A stretch of 54,879 nucleotides of DNA from Hymenobacter caeli (GTDB lineage Bacteria > Bacteroidota > Bacteroidia > Cytophagales > Hymenobacteraceae), in assembly GCF_013294115.1 (NCBI RefSeq), contig NZ_JABSNP010000026.1, positions 1 to 54,879 of the forward strand, read 5' to 3'. The translations under genes were made by a program, and so were the position numbers. The first letter of the stretch is position 1; the number at the start of each line of letters is the position of its first letter. This document shows, piece by piece, positions 17,913 to 25,754 of the stretch. Below the pieces are notes generated by a model. That model worked only from the letters and a program-made list of their open reading frames with translations. It was not told where the DNA came from and did no database searches.

Positions 17913-18376
17913 TTATCGCCTTAGTTGTGTAAGCCAGGCCTGAGCGGCGCGCCACTCGGGCAGCGACATCTTTGGGGCGATGACGACCACGCGCAATGGG
18001 GCGGTGGGGGAGAGGTGCGTTTCCGCCTGAATGAAGGCATCCACCAGCCCCCGGCGAACGCGGGGGCGCATCAGGTCATAGAGATACCGCAGGTGCAGGT
18101 GCACCTGTCGGTGCCCGCCAGGTGCTAGCAGTACCCTCGCTGATGAGCTTCGCATTGAGGCTTTCCAGGCGCTCACGCAGCGGGGTAGGGGAGGCGGTTT
18201 GCCCAATGCTCACAGCAGCCGTGAGGCAGCCAGCGCCGTTCTTAGGCTGGTCGTAGTGGTTGCGCAGATAAGCAAGCTTACGGTTAGCTCCTACTTACTG
18301 GTCAATCTGATAGGCAGCCAGTAGGTACCGACGCTGCCGATTGTTGAGCACCATTGGAGAAGTAGGTGCCGGTACG
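17913..18376 (-). pseudogene. Decayed plasmid hypothetical gene
   Basis: Three protein-like stretches lie on the minus strand in sequence but not in one frame. VLNNRQRRYLLAAYQIDQ is followed by an in-frame TAA near 18297. GANRKLAYLRNHYDQPKNG... through LRERLESLNAKLISEGTAST continues to about 18130. Then, in another frame, VHLHLRYLYDLMRPRVRRGLVDAFIQ runs to the stop at 17913. This indicates a stop and at least one frameshift in a former gene of about 150 codons. The first part looks like a helical DNA-binding segment. Function unknown. Confidence 0.5.
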
Positions 18377-18769
18377 CTACTCGTCGCGGAAGCGGCCGTC
18401 GGTAAGCTGCCCGAGCAGGTAGCTGTGGTAGTTTGGGCCACTGTGGCCCATCTTGTGTGGGTAGCAATAGCGGCCCTGATAAAACTCCAAATCGTGGGGA
18501 TGAAAATCGTCCCGCGGCTCCCCCTCAAAAGTGGTATCGAACCCGTAGCGTCGGGCGTGCACCTGCTGCTCGGCACTGTTGCCCACGAAGCGGAAGGAAA
18601 GCGTGGTAGTGGGCGAGCCAGCCGTGGTGCGCGCATAAGCCAACGGTCCGATAAGTGGCCCCCGGCCATCCTTGCCGGGTTGGTCGGAGTCAGTTAGCGC
18701 CAGGTACAGTCCGTCTGGTAGCTCAGCATACGTTTCGCCGATACAGGCGGGATAGAGTGGCGCGCTCAT
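18377..18769 (-). CDS. Hypothetical protein, 130 aa
   Basis: Begins MSAPLYPACIGETYAELPDG and ends in DGRFRDE. It is rich in aromatic residues and Asp/His (DDFHPHDLEFYQGRYCYPHKMGHSGPNYHSYL), with no signal peptide, membrane segment or known motif. The frame has normal high-GC codon use, and the antisense frames lack this amino-acid composition, so it is probably real. It is followed without a gap by the decayed gene and preceded by another hypothetical gene on the same strand, suggesting a small plasmid operon. Function not recognised. Confidence 0.55.
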   Translation of the reverse strand: MSAPLYPACIGETYAELPDGLYLALTDSDQPGKDGRGPLIGPLAYARTTAGSPTTTLSFRFVGNSAEQQVHARRYGFDTTFEGEPRDDFHPHDLEFYQGRYCYPHKMGHSGPNYHSYLLGQLTDGRFRDE

Positions 18770-18823
18770 GCGTTATCAGAGGAAAATGACTCCTCAAATC
18801 TAGGCACCATTTTACTAATTGCG

Positions 18824-19210
18824 TTAGTGCTCTTTTGGTGCTGACGCTTGGTTTAGCTGCTGCTGATAGGCCCAGTCCTCCGGCGAGAGGTTGGCTTGCA
18901 AAAAGGCATCGTAGCCCAGGTCACGCCGCTCCAGAGCGTGCCGCCGTAGCGGAAGGCTGTTTTTGCTTGCCGCGAAGCCATCGCGGGCCATGACAGCCCG
19001 TATTTTCTCGGGTAGACCAGCTAGCCAGTGGTGAAAATCCTCCTCCGTTACCTCGCCGTCGGCCTGCTGCTGGTAGCGGTAGCTGGCGTTACCCAGCCGA
19101 AACAACCGGGCGTGATAGGCCCGCTGCTCTTGAGGTAGCGCGGCCAGAAAATCCAGTTGCGCCTGATGATACTTTTCGTGGGGGTGCCGGGGCTGGAGCA
19201 GGTCTTCCAT
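18824..19210 (-). CDS. Hypothetical protein, 128 aa
   Basis: A soluble, charged, mostly helical protein (MEDLLQPRHPHEKYHQAQLDFLAALPQEQRAYHARLFRLG...) with many His, Gln and Tyr residues and no recognised domain. It is the first gene of the small minus-strand group between parA's partner and the replication origin, so its promoter must lie in 19211-19330 beside the origin. A second frame (19048-19251) overlaps it but has an implausible composition. Plasmid-borne hypothetical of unknown role. Confidence 0.55.
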   Translation of the reverse strand: MEDLLQPRHPHEKYHQAQLDFLAALPQEQRAYHARLFRLGNASYRYQQQADGEVTEEDFHHWLAGLPEKIRAVMARDGFAASKNSLPLRRHALERRDLGYDAFLQANLSPEDWAYQQQLNQASAPKEH

Positions 19211-19321
19211 AGCGCAAAAGTGTGCAACAGCCTCGATAAACGAGTGAGCACTTGTTCATAGCAGTCACAATAGAAATTAAATTGACTCTGAGCGGAAGAT
19301 TCTGTGCTGCCGGAAACGATG

Positions 19322-19850
19322 CTTATAAAATGTGCTAGTTTGAGGCTGGTTCAGAATAAGGGCTTATAAAACGTGGTAATTCGCTGTTAGTTAAATATTA
19401 GTGAAAAGTTAGTGATAGCGTATATTGTTGTTCAATCTACGCTTTTAGAGTATAAAAATGCAATTCAGATGGTTAACTCGGCCGAGACTCCTTGTTACCG
19501 GGGAGGCTTATGAAACGTGGTTTTAAATAAGTTTAGGACAAGTGATTATTGTAAAAGTGCAATCACTGCTTTCGTTTGGGTTTTATTTTCCTTTTTGTTG
19601 TTTTTTGTTTGTTTCGTGTTGTCCGGGTGCTGAAGCACCCACTCTAAAAGCTTTCGTCTGGGGTAACAACAACCTTGTGATTATTTTTTTTACTTGTCTA
19701 TTTGTAGGGCTCACAAGTCGTTGATAATCAGAGGTATATAAAGGTATAAAACCACTTTTTATAAGCGAAAAACCACTTTTTATACCTTTTAAACCACTTT
19801 TTATAAGCTAACTACCACGTTTTATAAGCTTTAGTACCACGTTTTATAAG
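19322..19850 (+). repeat. Iteron-type replication origin
   Basis: Five direct copies of ACCAC(T/G)TTTTATAAG start at 19751, 19772, 19793, 19814 and 19836, a 21-22 bp period that places them on one face of the helix; the second ends ACC instead of AAG. Inverted copies lie at 19322-19336, 19363-19377 and 19507-19521 (for example CTTATAAAACGTGGT). The DNA between is AT-rich with a T-run near 19590. Rep_3 initiators bind such iterons, and the downstream array also covers the likely repB promoter, suggesting autoregulation. No gene is seen in 19211-19925. Confidence 0.88.
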
Positions 19851-19925
19851 TGAATAACCACCTCCAATTACCACTGTGGTTTTTTGTGCCATGGGTGATT
19901 ATATTTGTCTCCTCCCCACCCGCCT

Positions 19926-20870
19926 ATGGAGCCGCTCAATATTACACCTGGCCTGACCACGGTCACCCCGGTTGTTCGCCAGCACAACGCCATTACGGCC
20001 GCCCGCTACGACTACACGGCCTGCCAACTGGATATCTTCTTCTACTTGCTCTCCCGCCTGCGGCGGGATGATGCGCCCGACCAGGAGTACACTATCTACG
20101 TTAAAGACGTGGAGGCCCTGACGGGGCGGCAGTGGAACTATCAGCAGCTGCGTGAAGCCACCGCCGATATGGGCTCGCGCATGTTTGAGGTGGAAAGCGA
20201 GCGGACCTACCAGCAACTGTGGATGTTTCAGCGGGTGGAGTACATTAAGGGCAAGGGCTGTTTGCAGATTCAGCTGTCGACGCCCATCCGGCCCTACCTG
20301 TTCAATCTCAAGGAGAACTTCACTTCTTACCAGCTACACTCAGCCCTCAAGCTGAGCAGCAAGTACGCCAAGCGCATCTACCAGCTGGTGAGCCAGTGGA
20401 AGGACAAGGAGGCGACCCGCACGTATCCGCTCGATGAGTTCAAGCAGATGCTGCACCTGAAGGACCCCAAGGGCAAGGAGCCAGAGCTATTCCAGAACAT
20501 TAGCCAGCTCAAAGCCCGGGTATTGGACATTGCCGTACGCCAAGTGAGCGAGCACACCGACCTGCGCATCGACTACGTGCTGGTGAAGAAGGGTCGGGCC
20601 TACGATGCGGTGCGCTTCACCATTGCCCGGCAGCAGCCGCAGCAGCTCCCGATTCCCTTTGAGCAGCCGGCGGAGGATGCACGGGCCTTTTCGGCGCGCC
20701 AGCACCTGGAGGCGCTGGGCATCACGCAGCCGCAGCTGGTGGCGCAAGTGCTGGGCGACCCCAAGCACTTGGACCAGCTGTTTAAATTCACCTATCAGTT
20801 GAAAACCGATAAGGTGAAGGCAACTAAGAATCCGGGGGGTCTATTCTTAAAAATATGCGGGCTGCGCTAA
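19926..20870 (+). CDS. repB: Rep_3 (RepB) plasmid replication initiator
   Basis: About 314 aa from ATG 19926 (MEPLNITPG...); an upstream start at 19905 is also open. It shows the two winged-helix layout of Rep_3 proteins: VVRQHNAITAARYDYTACQLDIFFYLLSRL in the first domain, the linker with RPYLFNLKENFTSYQL, and the second-domain signature LKLSSKYAKRIYQLVSQWK followed by YPLDEFKQMLHLKD. Such proteins bind iterons as monomers to open the origin and repress themselves as dimers. The iteron array ends 75 bp before the start. The C-terminal 70 residues are a helical extension. Its presence marks this DNA as a plasmid replicon. Confidence 0.93.
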   Translation: MEPLNITPGLTTVTPVVRQHNAITAARYDYTACQLDIFFYLLSRLRRDDAPDQEYTIYVKDVEALTGRQWNYQQLREATADMGSRMFEVESERTYQQLWMFQRVEYIKGKGCLQIQLSTPIRPYLFNLKENFTSYQLHSALKLSSKYAKRIYQLVSQWKDKEATRTYPLDEFKQMLHLKDPKGKEPELFQNISQLKARVLDIAVRQVSEHTDLRIDYVLVKKGRAYDAVRFTIARQQPQQLPIPFEQPAEDARAFSARQHLEALGITQPQLVAQVLGDPKHLDQLFKFTYQLKTDKVKATKNPGGLFLKICGLR

Positions 20871-20886
20871 AACAAGGCTATTCGGG

Positions 20887-21186
20887 CTACTCCTCGCCTT
20901 CAGCAATAAGAGGGGAGGCGGCCGCCTGGCTACGCACCACGGCGAATAGCTCATCCTCGGATACCTGGAGCACCCTGGCCAACTGCTGCACCTCCGCGAT
21001 AGTGCAGGTGGCCGGGCTGTGCTTGCGCGTGTCATAGGTGCGGGCCGATACGCCCCACGCCGCTACGATACGCTTGCGGGTGCCGGCCACTTCTAGCAGC
21101 CCGGCCAGCGTGTCCGGGTGGTGCATTCGGGGCGGGCTAGTCAGCGGCTCGGTAAAAGTAACGGTAGGGGAGGATATTTTAGCCAT
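20887..21186 (-). CDS. Small HTH-type DNA-binding protein, 99 aa
   Basis: The central segment LLEVAGTRKRIVAAWGVSARTYDTRKHSPATCTIAEVQQLARVLQVSEDELFAVV reads as an XRE-like five-helix domain with a degenerate recognition helix. A second protein with the same ending pattern (IGELRRLAELLGLDPADVFAVV) lies next door, so the two are probably paralogues. It is convergent with repB, with 16 nt between the stops. It could regulate replication or copy number, but the sequence gives no target. The N-terminus is Pro/Thr-rich and likely flexible. Confidence 0.65.
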   Translation of the reverse strand: MAKISSPTVTFTEPLTSPPRMHHPDTLAGLLEVAGTRKRIVAAWGVSARTYDTRKHSPATCTIAEVQQLARVLQVSEDELFAVVRSQAAASPLIAEGEE

Positions 21187-21294
21187 TAATACGAGAACAA
21201 AAAGAGACAGATTGAAGCACGTAAAGTAACAGGGAAAATCCCGTTTCAGTCTGCTAGCCGGCTTTACGGCTGCTAAGCGCCAACTGTGACGACC

Positions 21295-21588
21295 CTACTC
21301 GTTCGCACTGCCTTTCTTCTTCCTGTTCATCGGTGGTGGCACATCCTTCAACTGCTGCTGCACCACGGCAAAAACGTCGGCCGGGTCCAGCCCCAGCAGC
21401 TCCGCCAGCCGGCGCAATTCCCCAATGGTCAGCGTATCGGGGTTTTCCGCCCGGCGGATGGCCGTGCGGTAGTCGATGCCCCAGGCATCAGCCAGCTTAT
21501 AATAAGTTGACTTGCTGGCTTTGATGATGTCATCCAGCGTGTGCGCTTCAATTGGTGCCTGTGGAATCAGCTTCATGAGGGCAAGCAT
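21295..21588 (-). CDS. Small XRE-like DNA-binding protein, 97 aa
   Basis: Contains LDDIIKASKSTYYKLADAWGIDYRTAIRRAENPDTLTIGELRRLAELLGLDPADVFAVV, a helix-turn-helix with the XRE family's trailing helices. The C-terminus is basic (NRKKKGSANE). It is upstream of the 99-aa paralogue on the same strand with 108 nt between, so the pair may be one transcript. It lies 60 nt from the left end of the IS3 copy. Plasmid maintenance regulation is a guess from context only. Confidence 0.68.
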   Translation of the reverse strand: MLALMKLIPQAPIEAHTLDDIIKASKSTYYKLADAWGIDYRTAIRRAENPDTLTIGELRRLAELLGLDPADVFAVVQQQLKDVPPPMNRKKKGSANE

Positions 21589-21688
21589 TTACTTCCCCAA
21601 GGTACGGCCAGCTACATAAAATGTCGGTTAAAGCGGAAAATTTGCAAGTGTCTTGTCCTAAAATGAGTTGACAATCAATCCCCCGCAG

Positions 21689-22075
21689 ATGGAACACTTA
21701 TTTCTGTTACGCAAGCAGGCGCACGAGTTGAAAATGCGCCAGATGGTCGAAGAAATCACCTTCGGCCGCCACACCGTTGAGTCGGCGATGAGCAAGTATG
21801 AAGTGCTCACCCGCTCGACCGTTACCAAATGGGTGGAACGTGTCCGGCAAGAAGAACTGGCCCGTACCGAAGCCATGAAAAACACCGCGAAGAAGCCACC
21901 CACGGCGCTCGTCGAGCAAGTGGTGCAGCACACCGATGCGCTGACCGGCCAGGTCAAGCAGTTACAGAAACAGCTCGAACAAGCCTAGCTGCAGGTGCTC
22001 TATTACAAGAATGTGATTCGAGTGGCCGAGCAGGAGCTGGGCCTGAGCATCGAAAAAAAGTCCGTTACCAAGTAG
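21689..22075 (+). pseudogene. IS3-family orfA with internal amber stop
   Basis: From ATG 21689 (MEHLFLLRKQAHELKMRQMV) the frame gives an HTH region (TFGRHTVESAMSKYEVLTRSTVTKWVERVR) and a coiled segment (VQQHTDALTGQVKQLQKQLEQA), then TAG at 21986. The same frame continues with LQVLYYKNVIRVAEQELGLSIEKKSVTK to TAG 22073-22075, which is the expected OrfA end across the slippery site. The amber codon is therefore probably a mutation that cuts off the part needed to reach the frameshift site. Confidence 0.75.
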
Positions 22076-23039
22076 TCCAGCTCCTGCGAGTAAGCTGCCC
22101 GCACTCTTGCCTGCGGCGGGTCAGCGGGGTAGTTGGGTTTAGCCGGCAGGCCTACTATCAGCACGAAAACCGGCAATTCACCAGCGAGCAGCGAGGTGCG
22201 TACTGGACCTCGTGGCCGAGGTGCGGGAGAACCACCCGCGCATGGGCGGCAAGAAGCTTTACTACCTACTCAAGGAACAACTGGTCAAGCAAGGCATCAA
22301 GTTGGGACGGGATGCCCTCTTTGACTTGCTGGCTGCCAACAACTTGCTCATCCACCGACGCAAGCGCAAGGCCATTACCACGTTCTCGCGGCACAAATTT
22401 CGCAAATATCCGAACCTGATTAAAGACCTGGCGCCCCTGCGGCCCAATCAGGTTTGGGTGGCGGATATCACCTACTGGTTTACCGAAGCCGGCTGTCTCT
22501 ACATCTCGCTGCTCACCGATGCCTACTCGCACCGCATCATGGGCTTCGCCGTGGCCGAGACGCTGGCCACCGTCCATTCTCGCCGGGCGCTGGAGATGGC
22601 GTTGCACCAAATCAGCAAACGGGCCGGCCGCCACCTGATTCACCACAACGACCGCGGCATTCAGTACTGCAGCCAGGAATACCTGGCCCCGTTGGCGGCC
22701 TGGCACGTGCAGGTGAGCATGACGGAGAACTCCGACCCGTTGGAAAACCCCGTAGCCGAACGCATCAACGGCATCCTCAAGCAGGAATACTTGAGTCACC
22801 AGCCAGTCCGCTCCGTGGAGGAAGCGCAGCAACACCTCGAACGGGCCGTGTTTCTCTACAACTACAAACGCCCCCATCTGAGCTGCAACTACCAAAGCCC
22901 CGACGAAGCGCACCGCAGCTGGGGGCCGTTGGAACGACGCTGGAAAAACTACTACAAGCCACCCGTTGCGAACGAACCAAAAGACAGTACTTTTAGGACT
23001 ACCACCGAAACGGTCAACGCAGGCCCGGACTATCACTAA
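22060..23039 (+). pseudogene. IS3-family transposase orfB with a frameshift
   Basis: In the -1 frame after the slippery site the product reads VRYQVVQLLRVSCPHSCLRR...FSRQAYYQHENRQFTSEQ, up to about 22190. It resumes in another frame from about 22200 with LDLVAEVRENHPRMGGKKLYYLL, so one small indel separates the two parts. The second part (22212-23039) has an intact rve integrase core: WVADITYW (first Asp), HHNDRGIQY (second Asp) and NPVAERINGILKQEY (Glu). The catalytic triad is kept, but the protein cannot be made as one chain. Confidence 0.82.
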
Positions 23040-23066
23040 ACGGTCAACTTATTTCAGGACAAGACA

Positions 23067-23613
23067 CCGCTGCGAGCAGGTCTTTACCGACACGGTATCG
23101 GGCATGCAGGCCCACAAACCCAGCTGGGAGCAACTGCTGACTTATGCCCGCCCCGGCGACACCGTCGTCATCTGGCGGCTCGACCGGTTGGGCCGCTCGA
23201 CCAAGCACCTGATTGAAGTGGTCGAGGACCTGAGCCGACGCCAACTGCACCTGATTTCGCTCCAGGACCCTATTGATACCACCTCCCCCGGTGGCCAGTT
23301 GGTATTTCAGATTTTTTGTGCCCTGGCCGAGCACGAGCGTAACGTGCTCGTGCAGCGTACCCACGCGGGACTCCAGGCAGCCCGTGCCCGTGGTCGGCAG
23401 GGCGGCCGGCCACCTGGCCTGGCCCTGCGTTATCAGAAAATTGCGCCCGCAGTTAAAGAACTCTACGAGGCGGGTCAGCAATCCACGCGCCAGCTCATGG
23501 ACTACTTCCAGATTGGCTCGCGCCGCACCCTTTACAAAATCCTGCGCTTCGCCGGCTGCCGGATTAACGAAAAGCCCGCCCTACCCGCTGCCAAAGTGGT
23601 CGGTAAGGTCTGA
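23067..23613 (+). pseudogene. Serine recombinase (resolvase/invertase), 5'-truncated
   Basis: The frame enters from the IS end and reads CEQVFTDTVSG...WEQLLTYARPGDTVVIWRLDRLGRSTKHLIEVVEDL, the resolvase catalytic domain from about residue 30 onward. It then continues with the E-helix (FQIFCALAEHERNVLVQRTHAGLQAARARGRQGGRP) and a C-terminal HTH (STRQLMDYFQIGSRRTLYKILRF). The N-terminal YxRVST segment with the catalytic serine is missing and is not found left of the IS, so the protein should be inactive. Such genes on plasmids resolve dimers or replicative cointegrates. Confidence 0.85.
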
Positions 23614-23649
23614 CCGTAATTCTTGGCTCAATGCGCAACACAACCCGAC

Positions 23650-24042
23650 TTAGCGCGCGGCGGTTACCTCTATTTCTACCTTCAGGGAGTCGTAAGCCAG
23701 TACCTTGACTTCCACCATGGTAGCTGCTGCTCGGATGCCGTGGCGGGCGACCCAGGCGGTGAGCAGGTCGAAGCAGTTGAATAGCTCGGTCGTCGCGGTC
23801 GTGTAGACCGTGAACCGCACGATGTCGCGGCACTGGTAGCCCGCTTCGGCGATGACCTGCTCCACGTTGCCGAGCACTTGCCGCAGTTGGGCGGGCATGT
23901 CGCCGGTGCTCGCCTGCCCGTCCGCGTCGATGGCGGCCTGGCCGGCGCAGTAGAGCGTGGCGGTGGGCTGCGTGACTTCTACCGCCTGTACGTAGCCGTT
24001 TTTCTCCTGCCATTGCCACGGATTGATGATGCGCTTTTCCAT
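23650..24042 (-). CDS. RidA/YjgF-family enamine/imine deaminase
   Basis: The 130-aa protein starts MEKRIINPWQWQEKNGYVQAVEV and carries RidA family features: LYCAGQAAIDADGQASTGDMPAQLRQVLGNVEQVIAEAGY and a C-terminal VEVKVLAYDSLKVEIEVTA. RidA members hydrolyse reactive enamines and imines from PLP-enzyme reactions and form trimers in the cytoplasm. The usual Arg near residue 105 of active members appears replaced in the segment GIRAAATMVEV, so the substrate may differ or the Arg in GIRAA may serve. It lies 166 nt downstream of a Crp/Fnr-type regulator on the same strand, which probably controls it. Confidence 0.88.
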   Translation of the reverse strand: MEKRIINPWQWQEKNGYVQAVEVTQPTATLYCAGQAAIDADGQASTGDMPAQLRQVLGNVEQVIAEAGYQCRDIVRFTVYTTATTELFNCFDLLTAWVARHGIRAAATMVEVKVLAYDSLKVEIEVTAAR

Positions 24043-24208
24043 AATTTGAGTGAATGAAGCGCTACTGCCAGTTAGGTGAAGCCTGTGAAGTAGTGTGCCT
24101 TACTAAGCCTGGCCGCAGCGCGGGTTGAAATTGTTAGCACAAAGGTCGGCTGCTGCTTAGCGACCCGCGCGTGACCTAGCGCACAAGTTTGGGGTGCGCC
24201 AGGACAGC

Positions 24209-24772
24209 CTAAGCGGATAACCTGCTCAGGGTTTCGCGCGATACGCCCAGATAGGAAGCCAGCAGGGTTTTGGAAACCCGTTGGGGCAACGCCGGGTAGA
24301 GCCGGAGCAGCTGCTCATATCGCTCTTTGGCCTGGGTAGTGAGCAAGGAAAGGATGCGCTGCTGGGCGGCCATGGAACCGCGCAGCGCCTTGGTCAGGAA
24401 AAAGTGGGTTAGCTGGGGCAGCTCCGCGCAGAGCCGGTGGTAGTTTTCCAGCGACAGGCACCACACGGCCGTATCCTCCAGGCACTCCAACGAGAGCGTC
24501 GCCGGCGTTTGGTTGTAATAGGCCTGAAAGTCGCTTTCCCACCAGTCCTCCGGCGCAAACGAGACGATGTGGGACTTGCCTGCCGCATCGGCATAAACCA
24601 GCTTGAGGAGCCCCTTCGCCACGAAATACGCTTCCCGGACGCTTTCACCTGCCCTGATGAGCAAATGGCGCTTTTTACAGGTTTTGAACGTGACGTACGA
24701 GAGCACCCGCGCAAACTCCTCGTCCGTCAGCGGCACCAGATTTTCCAGGTGGGTTCGTAGTAGGTGCTGCAT
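24209..24772 (-). CDS. Crp/Fnr-family transcriptional regulator
   Basis: The 187-aa protein has an N-terminal cyclic-nucleotide-binding-like barrel (KKRHLLIRAGESVREAYFVAKGLLKLVYADAAGKSHIVSFAPEDWW) and a C-terminal HTH (TLLASYLGVSRETLSRLSA). Bacteroidota proteins of this type often lack the cAMP-contact residues, and the RSA signature of cAMP binding is not visible here. It ends right after the recognition helix. It lies upstream of ridA on the same strand. A paralogue of the same length is encoded 336 bp away in the opposite direction (25109-25678). Confidence 0.88.
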   Translation of the reverse strand: MQHLLRTHLENLVPLTDEEFARVLSYVTFKTCKKRHLLIRAGESVREAYFVAKGLLKLVYADAAGKSHIVSFAPEDWWESDFQAYYNQTPATLSLECLEDTAVWCLSLENYHRLCAELPQLTHFFLTKALRGSMAAQQRILSLLTTQAKERYEQLLRLYPALPQRVSKTLLASYLGVSRETLSRLSA

Positions 24773-25056
24773 GCCTGGAAGATAGGCACCCGCGCCCCAA
24801 GCAGCGGCGCGCTCCGGTTTTGGAATAGCTCGTTGTTTAACAAACAGTTTACCCCCCCCCCCAGTCAGCCCGGCACTGGTTTAGCGAGCAATTGCTAAGG
24901 AGGGGGGCGCCTGCTTCGAAGGACGGTCGCAGCGGGCCGACGGGCCGACGTACGGGTGCTTCCTCACCTGCCCGCTGAGGTGCGCCAGCCACTCACCGAC
25001 CGCTGAGCAGGGCGGTTCTGGCGGTTACTCCATTGGGTTGCCAGCAACCGTAGCTG

Positions 25057-25077
25057 CTTTTTGCCAAATGGCAACTA
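25057..25077. promoter_or_regulatory. Palindromic operator, copy 1 (before the Crp/Fnr gene)
   Basis: The core TTGCCAAATGGCAA (25062-25075) is an inverted repeat of TTGCCA around AA, within 21 bp identical to a second site at 25682-25702. A -7-like TAACTTG (25097-25103) begins 35 bp after the palindrome start. That places the operator near -40, the class II CRP position. Probable autoregulatory site. The rest of 24773-25108 holds an 11-nt C-run near 24851 and no gene. Confidence 0.7.
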
Positions 25078-25108
25078 CTACCCCACCACGCCCGCGTAAC
25101 TTGCCCTC

Positions 25109-25678
25109 ATGGATGAACTCTTCGCTTACCTCTTGCAATTTGGGTCGCTCAACCAGCGACAGCTGGACCTGATTGCCAGCAAGGCTACTCCCTTGGCGCT
25201 GGGTAAAGACGCTTATTTTTTGGAAGCGGGGCACGTGGCCCGCCGGGTGGGCTTCCTGCTGGAAGGGGTGCTACGCATTTGCTACTACGACAACAAGGGC
25301 GACGAAATCACCCGCAATTTCATCGACGAGCACCACCTGACCACCAACCTGCGCGGGCTGGAAGACGGGCTGGCCTCGTCCGAGTACGTGCAGGCCGTGA
25401 CCGAGTGCCGGCTGCTCGTGTTTGCCAAACGCGACTGGGACGAATTGGCCCACACGATGGTGGGCTGGAGCGAGATGGTGCACAAAATGACCGCCAAGCA
25501 CCTGATGGAGAAGCTGGCCCGCATCAGCCCCATGATGGCCCAGGACGCCACCACCCGCTACCGGGAGTTTCTCAACAACTACCCGCGCCTGGCCAACCGG
25601 ATTCCCCTGTCCTACCTGGCCTCGTTTCTGGGCGTCACGCAGTCCTCGCTGAGCCGGATACGAAAAAACATCCGCTGA
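25109..25678 (+). CDS. Crp/Fnr-family transcriptional regulator
   Basis: The 189-aa protein has a cNMP-binding-like domain (GKDAYFLEAGHVARRVGFLLEGVLRICYYDNKGDEITRNFID) and ends in an HTH (LSYLASFLGVTQSSLSRIRKNIR). The start MDELFAYLLQFG at 25109 is preceded by no purine-rich site. If TAACTTG at 25097 is the -7 element the message would be nearly leaderless. The gene sits between two identical palindromes and is followed by an SDR gene, so it probably regulates itself and that neighbour. No canonical cAMP-binding arginine motif is seen, so the effector is unknown. Confidence 0.9.
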   Translation: MDELFAYLLQFGSLNQRQLDLIASKATPLALGKDAYFLEAGHVARRVGFLLEGVLRICYYDNKGDEITRNFIDEHHLTTNLRGLEDGLASSEYVQAVTECRLLVFAKRDWDELAHTMVGWSEMVHKMTAKHLMEKLARISPMMAQDATTRYREFLNNYPRLANRIPLSYLASFLGVTQSSLSRIRKNIR

Positions 25679-25681
25679 CGC

Positions 25682-25730
25682 GCTTTTTGCCAAATGGCAA
25701 CTGACGGCCTTTTGGGGCGGGGGACCTTTG
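25682..25730 (+). promoter_or_regulatory. Palindromic operator copy 2 plus -7 element, SDR promoter
   Basis: TTGCCAAATGGCAA at 25687-25700 repeats the site before the Crp/Fnr gene, again with the same flanks. GACCTTTG at 25723-25730 fits the Bacteroidota -7 consensus TAnnTTTG and starts 36 bp after the palindrome start (35 bp at copy 1). The gene start is 24 nt downstream. The matched geometry supports activation by the neighbouring regulator. Confidence 0.72.
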
Positions 25731-25754
25731 CAGCGTAAACTAACCCCCCTCCCC

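Larger units (their letters stand above)
21649..23066 (+). mobile_element. IS3-family insertion sequence, degraded
   Basis: Imperfect 24-bp terminal inverted repeats (21649-21672 and 23043-23066; 22 of 24 match, both starting TGTCTTGTCCT) enclose an orfA and orfB with an A-AAA-AAG slippery heptamer at 22054-22060, typical of IS3 programmed -1 frameshifting. An amber codon splits orfA, and orfB has a frameshift. Bases flanking the two ends (aag, ccg) do not match, so no target duplication remains. It differs in terminal repeats from the IS at the window ends. Confidence 0.88.

Noticed and set aside
19542..19724. A 60-aa ORF in the origin region
   Set aside because: It lies in AT-rich origin DNA with T-runs, and the hydrophobic sequence is explained by those runs.
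22266..23036. A 256-aa minus-strand ORF inside the IS3 orfB
   Set aside because: It is antisense to the conserved DDE domain and has no family features.
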